64,000 bases of DNA, taken from contig NC_132894.1 in assembly GCF_030463535.1 (NCBI RefSeq), positions 30,990,625 through 31,054,624 of the forward strand, given 5' to 3'. The DNA is from Salminus brasiliensis (lineage: Eukaryota; Chordata; Actinopteri; Characiformes; Bryconidae). The first letter of the stretch is position 1. Every line of letters begins with the position of its first letter. A model generated the notes under the pieces. The model saw nothing but the letters and a program-made list of their open reading frames with translations. It made no database searches and had not been told where the DNA came from. This document shows, piece after piece, positions 24,659 through 36,014 of this stretch. The position numbers were made by a program, and so were the translations under genes.

Positions 24659-25863
24659 ATTAGGATAGGGTTTATTTTTGTGTGTGTAACATGTAACATA
24701 GTGTTGCGTTGCATTTTGAACGGAAGATCACAGACGTTCGTGGAAGATTACGGAGTTATCTGAATTCATTAGGTTGAATAGAATTTTTTCATTGTTCAGG
24801 AAACCTCTGTCCAACCTCGCAACCTTGCATCTCTGAAAGTACACATTTGTGGGCGGGGCCTAGCTGTCTCGATTGTCTATTTAGACTTGGGGCTGTGCTG
24901 CAACCCAGTATGTCCGTTTTCCCTCCGTTCCTGTGTTCGTTTTTCCTCTTTCTTTCCATTGTGTCCTCAACTTGCATGGGACCACCCGAGTTCCCTGAAG
25001 AGCAACAGGCCTGTTCGGAACCCCTCCGCAAAAGTGGGAAGACTCTCGGTACCCTTCTAGCCACATATTTGAACCCAGAAGCGGGCGCTGGTTTGTACAG
25101 TTTCAGATGGACTTGTTTAGAAGTTTTTTTTTTGTTTGTTGGTTTGTTTGGAACCTGCATTGGCTGGAGGGCAGCCTGTGGATGCACATACTATTTCTCA
25201 ATGATTTATTTTTTCTTTATTTCCACCTCGATAGTTGGATGTAGATATATACATATATATAAATGTATAAATATAAATATACACAACACTTTCCAGGTTA
25301 GAAGAAATGACTTGTATACTGACAGGCGTGTGTTAAAACAGTAGTGCTATGATGTGTAGGAGGAAACGTTTGAAAAGCTTATAAGATGCAGGCGGGAATT
25401 CCCAAACTGGACGTTCTGTACAGATCCGTTTGCCGTGTGCAGCAGATGGAGAGGGCAGGGGGAATAAAAATGAACATGGTCAGATTTGCACCAGCAAACA
25501 TCATGTTTGAATGGTCCAGAATAGAAATGTTTTATTTATGTAACCCTTGTTTCCTTTTTTTCTCCATTTTTTGTGTTTAAATCTACACTGGATTTTTGGC
25601 CTCTAAGCGGTCAGTTGTGTTATTATGCTTCCAAGCTGCACTACTGGTTAGTGCAGCAAACAGGTGTACGCTTTCCTTTCCTTTCCTTTCCTTTTCGTAA
25701 CCTGCTTCAGGTGTTTGTGTGTGTGTGGGTGTTTTATTTTTTCCCCCTCTAGTTTTTAGTCAGTTTGCGCCTTGAACTCTTGGTTTTCACCTCGACACAT
25801 GGATAAACCAGTTGTACAGCAAGAACCTTGTATGCCACAATTTTTTCATGAGGAATTGTACTT

Positions 25864-25869
25864 AATAAA
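25864..25869 (+). terminator. ankrd13c: Poly(A) signal AATAAA, ankrd13c distal
   Basis: A canonical hexamer, followed about 25 bp later by a T-rich stretch (CTGTTTTTTCT). It is consistent with the end of the ankrd13c transcript. Confidence 0.55.
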
Positions 25870-26079
25870 ATGTCCGCGTACCAAAACTCCCTGTTTTTTC
25901 TAAGTGTTTACTACCATCCTGGTCATCAGGAACACACTCTGTGAATTTCTTTATACATGATGGTGTAGCTCCAGCAATGGTTTCAGTAAACACTTCTACC
26001 CAAACACTGATTCTGGACAGTCTTAATCTACAGTACTGCTCAGTAAGCACCTTTTATTGATTCACAACAGGTGTGAAGG

Positions 26080-26170
26080 CAAAAGTTTTCCCGGGTCATG
26101 CTGCCTGCCATCAGCAGCCAGAGCCTGAGAAAGCACAATTGACCACAGGTGGTTATCTCTCTCTCTCTAG
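26080..26170 (+). mobile_element. SINE body fragment
   Basis: CTGCCATCAGCAGCCAGAGC followed by GAGAAAGCACAATTGACC matches the central body of the SINE at 61315-61660. Head and tail are missing. Confidence 0.6.
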
Positions 26171-26568
26171 TTATGGTGACGCTCCACAGACCGTAAAACA
26201 GTGAATAGCGCATCTATCGTTGGTACTTGATTGGGCTCGGTACACCAGAAACTGCACTATTTAAGTCTGGTGAAGCGGGTAGGACATTGCTTGGGAGAAC
26301 CTCAGTCTCATAATACTCTATTATCTCTAATATTACATAATAGCAATATTACTCTACCCCTTCAGTCCACATGCTTCTTAACCTTTCACTGACGGTTCTG
26401 TATCTCTCAGGTTCTCCAGAAATGCATAACGTCTAAAGCATGTCATTGAGGAGTGGCTAAAATCCCAAATTCGCTTCCTGATTGTAGGGGGCGCCCAGGA
26501 GCAAGAAATGCCAGTTCTCACATCACGCTGCTTTAAGCACAGGTTATTCATTTTTCAATGTCAGGATT

Positions 26569-26590
26569 GGGGGGGGGGGGGGGGGGGGGG
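26569..26590. repeat. Homopolymer G run (22 G)
   Basis: An uninterrupted run of 22 guanines between the 3' ends of two convergent genes. It can form a G-quadruplex in principle, and the true length may differ because such runs are error-prone. Confidence 0.85.
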
Positions 26591-27769
26591 AAGAAAATTA
26601 CTGTACATTTTAACTGAAAGTGGCACAAAACCTTCAACAGCTACGTTTAGTAGATATTTGAGAGTTTGCTGCATCCACCTTTACCTTTATCACAGCTTTC
26701 AGTGTTGCTGCAGAACTTTCTGCAAAGTTCCTCCAAAGTCTTAGAAGCTGGAGCACTTTCTGTTGCTCACCATCCAGGTCATCACAAACGCATTCAGTGA
26801 TGCTGAGGTCTGGACTCTGGGCTGATCAGACCCACAGCATTGAGTCGCCTTCTCACACTTAAAGGACAGAAACAAAAAGCTTCAATTCTGCTTCTCTGAT
26901 GAGGCAGTTTTTGGGAGTGTTATTTTAGGAGCCTAATTTTTTCAAAAATGAAGTTCCTCTGCAAGTGGATCATCATATTATTTAACCTTCTCAAATCTCT
27001 CCTGAGAAAACACGAACATTTTTAGTAACGGTTTTGCATGGCAATAACTGAAGGGTGGTCTCTGAGGCTTGCACAGTACTGTAGAAACGTCTTCAGAAGC
27101 ATCTCAGTTTTGGAGGCAATTGCGTTTGACTTGGGCAAAGTCTTCAGAACAGCACGACAGCAGGAGTTTGGTCTGGAAACTCTGCTGCAAAGATTTCCTT
27201 TCGTTGTGCTAAAAGGAGAGGAGAGACAGTGGAACTATAAATAGTTAGGAAGCAGACAGTATAATTTAGTGAGTGCTTACCAGCGGCAGAATTCTTTCAT
27301 TAGACTTTTGACAACACAAGTTTACGCCAAGCCCTCTCAAAGTAAAGAGAAATAACTGACGGCACACGAAGAGTAGAAGTTTGATGTTCATTTTTTAATT
27401 GAAACAAACAATGCAGATAACCATTCTCCAAATAATCTACAATCTATGAGGACAGGAACGATGTGAATGTGCAAACTTCAGTCAACAGCCATAAAGAATC
27501 ATTTAAAGTAAATATCCAACATCGGTTGCCAGTAGTATTATTACCAGTTAACCACAAAAAGATAGCTGACAGTGCTATTGAATTCCTCGCCACCTCCGCA
27601 AACATTCCCAGACGTCCAACAACAAAAAGTAGTGTCAGCAGTAAGCAGTAGGTCTGATTCCTAATCATAAAACTGGGATTTTTAAACACAACCTGATGAT
27701 TTCCGTGAGCACTGGAGCGGTCAGTTCTTCTTTAACACAAATATCCATAAACAGCTAGCTTACAAATGA

Positions 27770-27775
27770 TTTATT
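27770..27775 (-). terminator. srsf11: Candidate poly(A) signal for srsf11
   Basis: TTTATT on the plus strand reads AATAAA on the minus strand, about 340 bp after the srsf11 stop codon. It is the nearest canonical hexamer I saw in the right orientation. Usage is inferred. Confidence 0.45.
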
Positions 27776-28112
27776 GATGTAGTCGTTTGTGTGAAACCGT
27801 GTCTAATCTACAGAAGAACACCATTCCAAGTCAGACGAGGACAGCTGGCAGGAGAAAAGGCTCGGAAACGCTGAGGTGTACGTAATAAAGACCAAGTTTC
27901 ACTGGTAAGTACAGTAGTTTAGAGCGAGAGAGAGGATGGAGATAGGTAATTAGAGGAACGCTCTGGAGATTCTGGTAAAAGATGCCTTTTGCCCTTTTCC
28001 ACCAATCAGAGAGCAGCCGCTCGAATCCAAACTCTGTCCAGAAAAATTACAAGAGAAAACGTAAAACCGATCTTGGCAGTAAAAAAAAACTGCCACCGTT
28101 TCTATGCAGAGG

Positions 28113-31100
28113 TCAGTCGCTCATGTCCATGTCCTCGTCCTGCTGCTCGTCGCTGGGGCCATCCGACTCCCCTCTACCTGCGTCATCTGCACTGTCGACC
28201 TGCTGCCCGGCCGCCTGCGGGGACGAAGCCACGTCTGAACTCCTCTCCTGGTCCTCCTCTCGCTCGCTGTCGTAGCCCTGCTCCTCTTCGTCGTAATCCC
28301 TCGTCACCTGCAGGGGTTCAAATGGGAGTCAAATCGGTCATGAACTTTATGAATCACAGATTTATGATCAAATTCGGATAAGAGCGTCCAGCTAAATGCC
28401 TTAAACCTAAGTGTAATGGCGGTGCTTAAACAGTCTTAATTATACTCAGTGGATCTGTGGAGCCTCCATACCTTCACATCGCTCTTCTCGCCATCAGACT
28501 TCCGGTCTCGCTCCTTCTCCTTGTCTTTGCTCTTTTTGCTGGTGGACCGTTCTCTTTTGTCTCGGTTCCGGTCGCGGTCGTCTCTCCTGTCTCGCTCCCG
28601 CTCCCTGTCGCGCTCCTTATCCTTCTTCTTCTCCTTCTTATGCCTGAAAGGGATGATGGATACAATAAGGGTCAGAGTGCTTTTAGAAAGAGCTAAAGTC
28701 TGTAGGGTCTGGTTCCACAGCTGTCTGAGCTGTACCTTCTGGGAGAGGGAGTTTTGGAGATCTTCCTTTTGGGGGATCTGGACTTCTTTGGTGAGCGGGA
28801 CATGCTGCGGCTCCTCCTGTGGCGTCTGCTGAGAGAAGGGGAGTCGAGAGAGAGAGGAGGTTTAAACTGAGGACAGAAAGACTTGAGTATTCTTGATGAA
28901 CTCAGAAAAGGCAGTTATTTTCCATGTGGCTACGGAGATGGCCTTCACGGAAAGGCTACCATGGACCTACCGGCTGGCGCTGCGGGAGCGCCTGGCACTG
29001 CTGTAGCTTTTCGGCGGAGTTTTGGAGCGCTTCCTCCCCTTGTCCTCCTTCCTCCGATCCCTGCGCAAAACAACAAACAAAGCCCCACTAGATCAGCAGG
29101 ATCTAGATCAACTCCTTCCCCATGTCTGTATAACAACAGGTACAATTGGCACTTTTCCATCTAACAGTTCAAGTATCTTCTATTGCTGCTCTACCTACCT
29201 TGACCTAGAACGTCTGCTTCTGTCCTTGGAGTGAGATCTCCTCCTTCTGGGGCTCTTTGACCTCCTCTTGCTCCTGGAGCGGGACCTCCGCCGGGATCGG
29301 CTCTTGGAGCGCCTGCAACAAGGCACACGTTGTGGTAAAACGATGGTAAAAAAAAAACTCCAGCTGGAGAGGCTGAAGGAATTTCCCAAACCTGTATTTA
29401 GAGCGGGACCTAGATCTCCTCCTCCGTGATCTTGACCGTGACCTCGAATGCTTCCTTTTGTCATCCTTCTTATCTGAAAGAGACATCCTTCTATATGTAA
29501 TCAAGCTCACGTGGGCTGTGGAACACATGCCATGTAGCCAGTCTACTGATTTCCTTACATACATATGGATAGTACTACTCACTTCCAGGCTCGATGGCAG
29601 CAGAGATGAGTGACTGGGCCTCTCTCACCCTCTTCATGGCCTCCTCTATCTCCTTGTTCGACGCATCTGCCTTCAGTCCAGGGTTCAGATTTAAACCAGC
29701 AGCCATAGGGTTCAACCTGCAAAGCAGTTTCCTAGTAAGCCATGTTCCTTTAGTCTGCAGCCATTTATCAATGTTCAGCTGTAACACTGACAACCCAAAG
29801 GGCTTCAAAACTAAATCAGCTGAAAGACGAGAGCATGCAGACATCCTCTTATACTCACTTGGGATCCATTGATGCCATCAGCTTCATGAGCTGCTCGGCT
29901 GACAAAGACTGAAGGAAAAATAAAGACAGCTGCTTAGAGAATTGACCCAAAGAGTCCATCTGAACTGTATGCTTCAGTAGTTGGTATTTTCAAGGAGCAT
30001 TGAGAAAAAGCTCAAACCTGGGGGTTCATGTTAGGGCCAGGCATGCCCAATGCAGCCATGGCATCCATGGCAGGCCCTCCCAGGCTGCCAAGAGGAACAC
30101 CACCAATCTGTCAGATACAGAAAACAATAAAATACAGCATATGTAGTAGGGGTGAAATGGTGCATGCAGTTGCACTGAGAATCCACGGTACACGCTATCA
30201 GGGTAAATACGGTAATTTCCCACGCAGTCAGTAACCTTGTGCTGCAAGCTGATGGATTTGCATGGTTCGGTGGAGACTGTAGTGGTTTAGGAGTATTGCT
30301 ATAATAACTGGAGTCTTGTTTGCCCCCCCCCACCACCAACACCACCACCACCACCACCACCAAATGATCCACAGTAGCTCCTAGTACCAAAATAGCACAA
30401 GGATGACCGACTGCCCAACTCCTGGTCCTGGAGATCTGCTGCTACTTCATGCATGCCACTACATCGATGCAGATGGACAGCTCACCAAGACCAGTGTTGG
30501 GCATCCTATCCCCACAGTAAATCAGAAAACTGGGAATGTCCCATACTTACAGATGGCACTGGATTGGGTGTGGGGAGAAGCCCACCCCCTGGTAGCAATC
30601 CTGCGACGGCATTGGCTGGAGCCAGTAGCGACAGAGCTTTAGACTCATCAGGAATCACTCCTGCAGGGTTTGGGGAGAGACAGAAAGAAGTAGCAGTTAC
30701 AACGAGACCCGTCATAGACTCAAACACACCCAAAAGTCAACTCCATCTAGCCTCTCCAAGTCTACTTTTCACATCTACACTTGATGCTTATCAGAGGGAC
30801 CCAAGAGGTGAGGTCCCTTTACAAAAGGCATAGTTGCATGATACTACAAAAAGCAGAAGGAGAAAGTCACTAGACACACTGCCAAGATGTTATCACCTGA
30901 ACTCGCTTTTTTAAGTCATGAACCGAACCAAATGTAAGCGAGCACAGCGGGCTGTCCAGTGGGATGTGCTCTCATGTTTCATTAGAAGTTTTATGAACAA
31001 GCGACTCACGTCGGCTGCTTCGCTATAAAGCACACAGAAACATCAGAATAGACAAAACAAGAGTTTATGATTCGGGGGTCAACATCAAATGACAGTTCAT

Positions 31101-34100
31101 CACTTAAGGGTTCACTAACCCTAACCACTGAAAATCAAGACCAGCAAATAGGGATGTCCCGACCCCGTCATTTTCCCTACGAGTCTCTTAAGGCCGAGCA
31201 TCAGCTGATCCCATCCGATCTTTGTGTTGGTATAAATATGATGAAAGATGAGCTGCTGGTTAATCTGTTCAGTAAAATCTAGTTTCTATAATCAGACATT
31301 CTGGACTAATTGATTTAGTTTAGTCGAGACCTTCCTAAAATGACACATAATATCACATAATCCAGTCTGACTCTCCTCCCTGACCAATCAGCTCACAGCT
31401 CCTTTACAACACTGCAGTCTAATCACTTCCTGTGTGTGTAGTGGAACACACTCCGGACTCTAGATCAGCTGTTGTTGGTCTACTGGTGTTTAATAACTGG
31501 TTTATAGGGTGAATGTGCTGTGTGTGATTGGGGTTTCTATAGCGTGTGCGTGTGTGTTAGCATTAGCCTCTGTACTCTCTGTACTAAATGGGCGCTTCAG
31601 TGCTGGTCTATAAACAGAGGAAGGCGAGCAGTTCTCCCGCTGGTAAAACTGAGCGTTTCAGTGAGAGCTTTATAAAGGTTCAGATACAGTTCCGATGTAA
31701 AATAGCTCCACACTGCAGAACCTCTACACTGCAGACCGGATACAATAACACTGTGGTTAAAACAAATAATCGGAACTGGATTGGGATTAAAATAGCCGAT
31801 ACCCAATCCATTAAAATATGCCTGGATGGGCACTGATCCCGATCGGGACATCCCTACAAGCAAATCTTCCTTGTTTTGAAAGAGGGCTAAGCTTTTGCTG
31901 GCGTCCATAACTGAGCTACCACATTACCTTACTTCAGGGCCTTCTAAGTGTTGGGGGAGTGCTAGATTTTTACTAAAGAACAATACAAGTGTCCTGCCAG
32001 CAAAAGCCCACTGTACCTCACCTAGTTCAACAAATGGCAAAGAGCAAAGAGAGTTGAACAAGTATCAGCATTTTTGTGAGATGCCTGGAATCCATGGGGC
32101 GCTGAAGCAAATCTGCAATTAACATTTTTCTCAAGAGAGAGACTTGAGAAACAGGACAAAGCTGCAGGACAAAACTATTGGGTGGCATTTTCTGCTGGGT
32201 CTGGCGGAACCAGGGAAAAGAACTGAAAAACACAACAACAAACAACAACAGAAAACCACTGTTAGAAATTGGTTCTCAGCCTTGGGCGTTTGAGTCATGT
32301 GGAGAAGATCAGGCCCTTTAGTCCCACCCTTGCATGCAATACCTCTGTAACTTAAAGGAATACTTCAGTGATTTGATATCTTTATCCTTTAGTTCGGAAT
32401 TAGAATAAAGATTTAGTAATGACATGGCGGCTTCTAAATGATGTGGCTAAAGCTAATGCAAAGCTACTACTGTGACCTGATAACAACCAGAAATCCATGC
32501 AATTCCAATGACTTATGTCCAATGACGTATTCATGGCAATCAGACATCAGTCTTCTTGAAGTCGGAAAGCAAATAGGCCGATCTACAGCTCCTTTCAGGA
32601 CGTTTTTAACACCAGCACTTTTTTAGTCCGGTTAAATACCCGTTTGGGTAGGTGTGAACGCAGTAGTCGCACTCTGAAGTGAACCAAAACAACCACAGAG
32701 ACCAAAGAGAAAAGGTGGTCTGGATGACTCCGCAGTCTAAAGCTCCACTACCACTATGGCCTGGGGGGTCAAAGGTTCAAATCCCAAGCCACGCCGCTTT
32801 GCCAGCGCAAAATTGGCCGTCACTCTACTCTAGGTCCATGGCACCTTGTCCCCTCAGGACTCTTAAAGCAGTTTTGGGTTGCACAGGCATCTGTTAACAG
32901 GTGCAGTGGAGCTGGGGACCCGGCCCTGCTCTCAAGGTGTGTCGGCTGCCTCGGCGGCAGTTCGAAAAAAGGCGGTGGTGATATGTCTTCAGTCATTCAC
33001 CCTCCTAGTGTTGGGAGCCTTGCTAATGCTAGAGGGAGCTACAAATAATAATAATAATAATAATAAAGAAGACATGCTTGCTTGCTCTCTCTCTCTCTCT
33101 CTAGCTCCCAAAGCTAACCTGGTATACTGCCCAGATGATGACTATTAGTACACCTATAAACAGATGGCATCTCTGCTGTTGCTCCATGTTAAACTGCACA
33201 GCATTCTGCAGTAGTCCAAAACTCAGGACCTTCTTTCAGTGCATACTTTTTTGTGTTTTGTGTTCTACAAAAACATCATGTAAAACTTTTACTGATCGCC
33301 GGGTTGCGTTATACATATAGTTTTTCTTTAAGGTTCATTTTGCATGCGTACTGTATCAAAAAGAACGGAACCCTATAGAGAAACATCAACAGCAAAGAAA
33401 CGCTCATTGATTTACAGCAGGACAGCTTGTGGGCTCAACCCTTGATGGCCTCTATGTTTTTTTTCTACAGTTCCCTGTTGGCAGCAGAGGACCTGTCAGT
33501 CGCCCGTCGGCTCTGCAATTGCCTTGTCCACTACAAAAAGTCACACACACACACAAACACACACACATACATACATACACACACGACAGAAAGAGAAGTT
33601 TATAAAAAAATTGTAAAGCAAAATATCTGTTCATTCAATGCTTTAACTGAACGTCTACACTAATCTGCTGGTGAACCACACAGGCGTTGAGGTTTCTGTG
33701 TCATACTCACATGGACTCCAAAGACTGTAAAGGGGTGTGTATCAAAACAGCACATGCAAAAGTATACCCTGCTGTTGAAAAAACGGCCACAAACCTTCAG
33801 CAAATGGGACGACGATCAAGGCTCTGTCCACGAAGACCGTGTTCGTCAGATGCTGGGAAACTCCAACTGATTCAGATTCGAGGAACTTTACAAAACAGAC
33901 ACGTGAAGTCACAGGCAAGGGAGAATCACTGGAAGAAAATATAAAGGCTTTTGCAAGATGTACATACAGCCCTAACATTTAGACACACCTTCTCCACTCA
34001 AACCAGCTTCGTTATTTTGCACTGCCTCGACGAGTCCTGTATGTGTTATTAGAAACGCTCCGTCTCGGCTCGCTAAGGCACGTCCTACCTGAACCGCAGT

Positions 34101-35228
34101 TATGGTGTGAAGTTATGACCTGATGTGTTTTGGACAGAAGGAAAATAAAAACAACAACAAAAAAAGCAGAACACACGTTAGCTATCTGGGAAAATACACT
34201 AGCAGTAATAAGGCATCTTATTCAGTAAAATACAGAAACAGAGATTCTGATTGGTTCTGCCTCTAAAAGCATGACTGCCTGTTCTCCTGCCTCCCAGCTT
34301 AAAACAGAGAACCTGACCGGATCTTCGGCAGAGTCGGCAATAGGTCAGTCTCAGCCATTTCTTTCTAAAAGCCTATCGTCCATGCCTTACCTGGATAAAC
34401 TAGGAGTATGTGAGGGTCTATAGACCCGAAGGCTTCCTACTAAAATAAAGACCTCCTCTTTTTTTTTCCCCTAATTGTAAACATGGTACTATTAGAACTC
34501 CCCACGGTCCATAAACAGGAATTAATGAAATAATTATTGTTATGATTTTTACAGAAATAAATAAATAAACAAACACATTTATTAATAATAATAATAAAAA
34601 AATACATACACCCTCCTATTTAGCCTCTAGTAGTTTAGCTCCGCCCATTCCCTCTGAAGTTATATGGGGTGTTGCTATTTTCATGACCCAGAGCCAATCA
34701 AAACAGGGATCATTTACATTTATCAGGAAACAGAAATTACAGATTACAGTAAAAAATGAATTTCGACTATTATTAATCTATAAAAACATCAAATAAAAAA
34801 ATCAAATACAGAAAAGTAGTTCTGTTGGTCAGCTACCCAACAAAATATTCAAATTAAAGTTTTATTTTATGAATAAATTATTATCTTAGGTTCCTCTAGG
34901 CCATTTAATCCACACATTTAAACGTTATACGTTTTCAAAAATCACGTTTTCTGGTCGTTTCGAGGTCGAGTTTCGAGTTTCTGCTCCAGGACTGAAACCT
35001 TACCCTGCAGTCAGACAGCCAGTGCTAGCTAGTGCTAACGGCACACTGCGGCGCAGCTAGCTCGCAAGCCAACATACGAGGTTTAACCTCCGCCGTGGCT
35101 ACTTACTCTGGTGGAAACAGTTTGAGCTCCTCGATGTTCCCCAGAAAGCCGAAAAGTGTCCTCATCTGGTCCGAAGTGGCGCTGGGAGAAACATTGGTCA
35201 CCTGAACCACGTTCGTGTTGGTGTTCAT
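28113..35228 (-). CDS. srsf11: Serine/arginine-rich splicing factor 11
   Basis: Coding exons in transcript order: 35228-35107, 33928-33795, 30660-30551, 30107-30018, 29908-29859, 29716-29583, 29473-29392, 29312-29199, 29060-28971, 28828-28736, 28643-28472, 28307-28113. All are GT-AG and in phase, giving 461 aa (human about 484). Residues about 7-85 form one RRM (VVQVTNVSPSATSDQMRTLF onward). Then come an Ala/Leu/Pro-rich linker (ALSLLAPANAVAGLLPGGG), EIEEAMKRVREAQSLISAAI, a long RS/RK-rich domain, and an acidic tail ending DEDMDMSD. The protein is a nuclear pre-mRNA splicing factor known to promote exon inclusion, including neural microexons. I chose the ATG at 35228 because it gives the family N-terminus. 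Upstream the frame stays open through a short CAG run but has no ATG. Introns 2 (about 3.1 kb) and 1 (about 1.2 kb) contain repeats. Confidence 0.97.
30325..30363. repeat. C-run followed by (CCA)n
   Basis: Nine C residues then CACCACCAA and CACCACC units, in an srsf11 intron. Confidence 0.9.
31149..31856 (+). mobile_element. hAT-like non-autonomous element, 708 bp
   Basis: It begins TAGGGATGTCCCGA and ends TCGGGACATCCCTA, a perfect 14-bp terminal inverted repeat. The flanks are CCAGCAAA and CAAGCAAA, an 8-bp target duplication with one mismatch. No transposase is encoded. Relatives lie at 8335-9005 and 18240-19815, and a single end (GATTGGGACATCCCTAG) at 39717-39733. It is in srsf11 intron 2. 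Confidence 0.85.
32725..33066 (+). mobile_element. tRNA-derived SINE with (AAT)n tail
   Basis: The head carries a B-box-like GGTTCAAATCC after a GGCCTGGGGGGTC loop. The body contains GCAAAATTGGCCGTC and GGAGCTGGGGAC, and the tail reads TAGTGTTGGGAGCCTTGCTA followed by AAT repeats at 33043-33065. The same family is at 39460, 61315 and 62805, and in reverse at 24232 and 52200. Confidence 0.8.
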
Positions 35229-36014
35229 GATCAGGCCCTGCTGCTGCTGCTGCTGACGGGCTGCTGAGCGCTGGCTCGGAAGAGCGGCAGCAAATTTCAA
35301 GCGACAGACCGCGACTTTCTCGGTCAGGTCATATGAGTTTAAACGTGCCTCGACTACAGTGCAGTTCGCTGAAGTGCAGCTTCAGAAGGTTTGTTTGGTA
35401 ATGTCTAATAAATGTGTTTCAGAGGCTCGCAAATATTCCCCGTTTTTTCATCTGGAGCACAGCAGCAGACATCGGACTTTAGTGAATGTTTTATTTTCAA
35501 AATAAAAGTCTTTACGCTAAAAGAAACGACATTAAAAATGAGAAAAGCGTGATTTTTGTCACGAATTCTGATATATGTTATTTAGGTAATAATTTAAATG
35601 CACTAGATGTATAAAATTAATAAACTAATATATTGATATATATTTCATACTCATTTTATTAAAAATAATTTTAGTAATAATCATGGAGTCCTAAATATCA
35701 ACGTGGAAAATTCATATTTAGAGACATAAACCGTTATAAATAAAGTGTTATCTTAATTTGTAATGCAATGTAATGCATTTTCCCTCAGATGGGGCACTAG
35801 TTAAGTTGAGAGACGGATTTCTTAAAAAACGATGAATTTAATAATTAATAGTATTTGTATTAAATCGAGGAAATCGTTTAAGTTAAATAATATAATTATT
35901 TATCTACCTTGTTACTTTATAGGCTCGGTGGAAACGGAGGCGGTAAAGCCGGTGGGACTTTTGTTTTGAAATGTTGGGTCTGTTCTGTTTTGAATCAGGA
36001 ACATTAGCAGAAGA
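35229..36014. promoter_or_regulatory. Divergent promoter interval between srsf11 and sirt7
   Basis: 786 bp separate the two start codons. The part next to srsf11 (to about 35360) and the last 100 bp before sirt7 have more CpG. The middle (about 35470-35900) is AT-rich. No TATA box or other single element could be assigned with confidence. A shared bidirectional promoter is inferred from the head-to-head layout. Confidence 0.5.

Larger units (their letters stand above)
22810..25890 (+). other. ankrd13c: Probable ankrd13c 3'UTR
   Basis: About 3 kb of non-coding sequence follows the stop codon without another gene. Candidate poly(A) signals are AATAAA at 23048 (proximal) and 25864 (distal). The region contains the transposon and SINE at 23808-24658. 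A 165-codon open frame at about 24850 is without family resemblance and overlaps the repeat edge. The extent of the UTR is inferred from the signals only. Confidence 0.55.
25891..27755. other. Intergenic region between convergent ankrd13c and srsf11
   Basis: No gene is seen. It holds a SINE fragment (about 26080-26170), a 22-G run at 26569-26590, and diverged repeat sequence around 26600-27240 that includes CACAGTACTGTAGAAACGTC, a motif of an old fish interspersed repeat. The rest is unremarkable. Confidence 0.6.

Noticed and set aside
24847-25344. 165-codon open frame after ankrd13c
   Set aside because: No family signature and hydrophobic low-complexity content. It lies inside the likely 3'UTR and runs into AT-rich simple sequence.
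28457-28832. Plus-strand open frames over the srsf11 RS-domain exons
   Set aside because: They are antisense shadows of the RS/RK-rich coding exons. The minus-strand exons have correct splice sites and family identity.
35229-35300. N-terminal extension of srsf11 with a glutamine run
   Set aside because: The frame is open, but the upstream start would be TTG. The family N-terminus begins at the ATG at 35228, so the CAG run is treated as 5'UTR.
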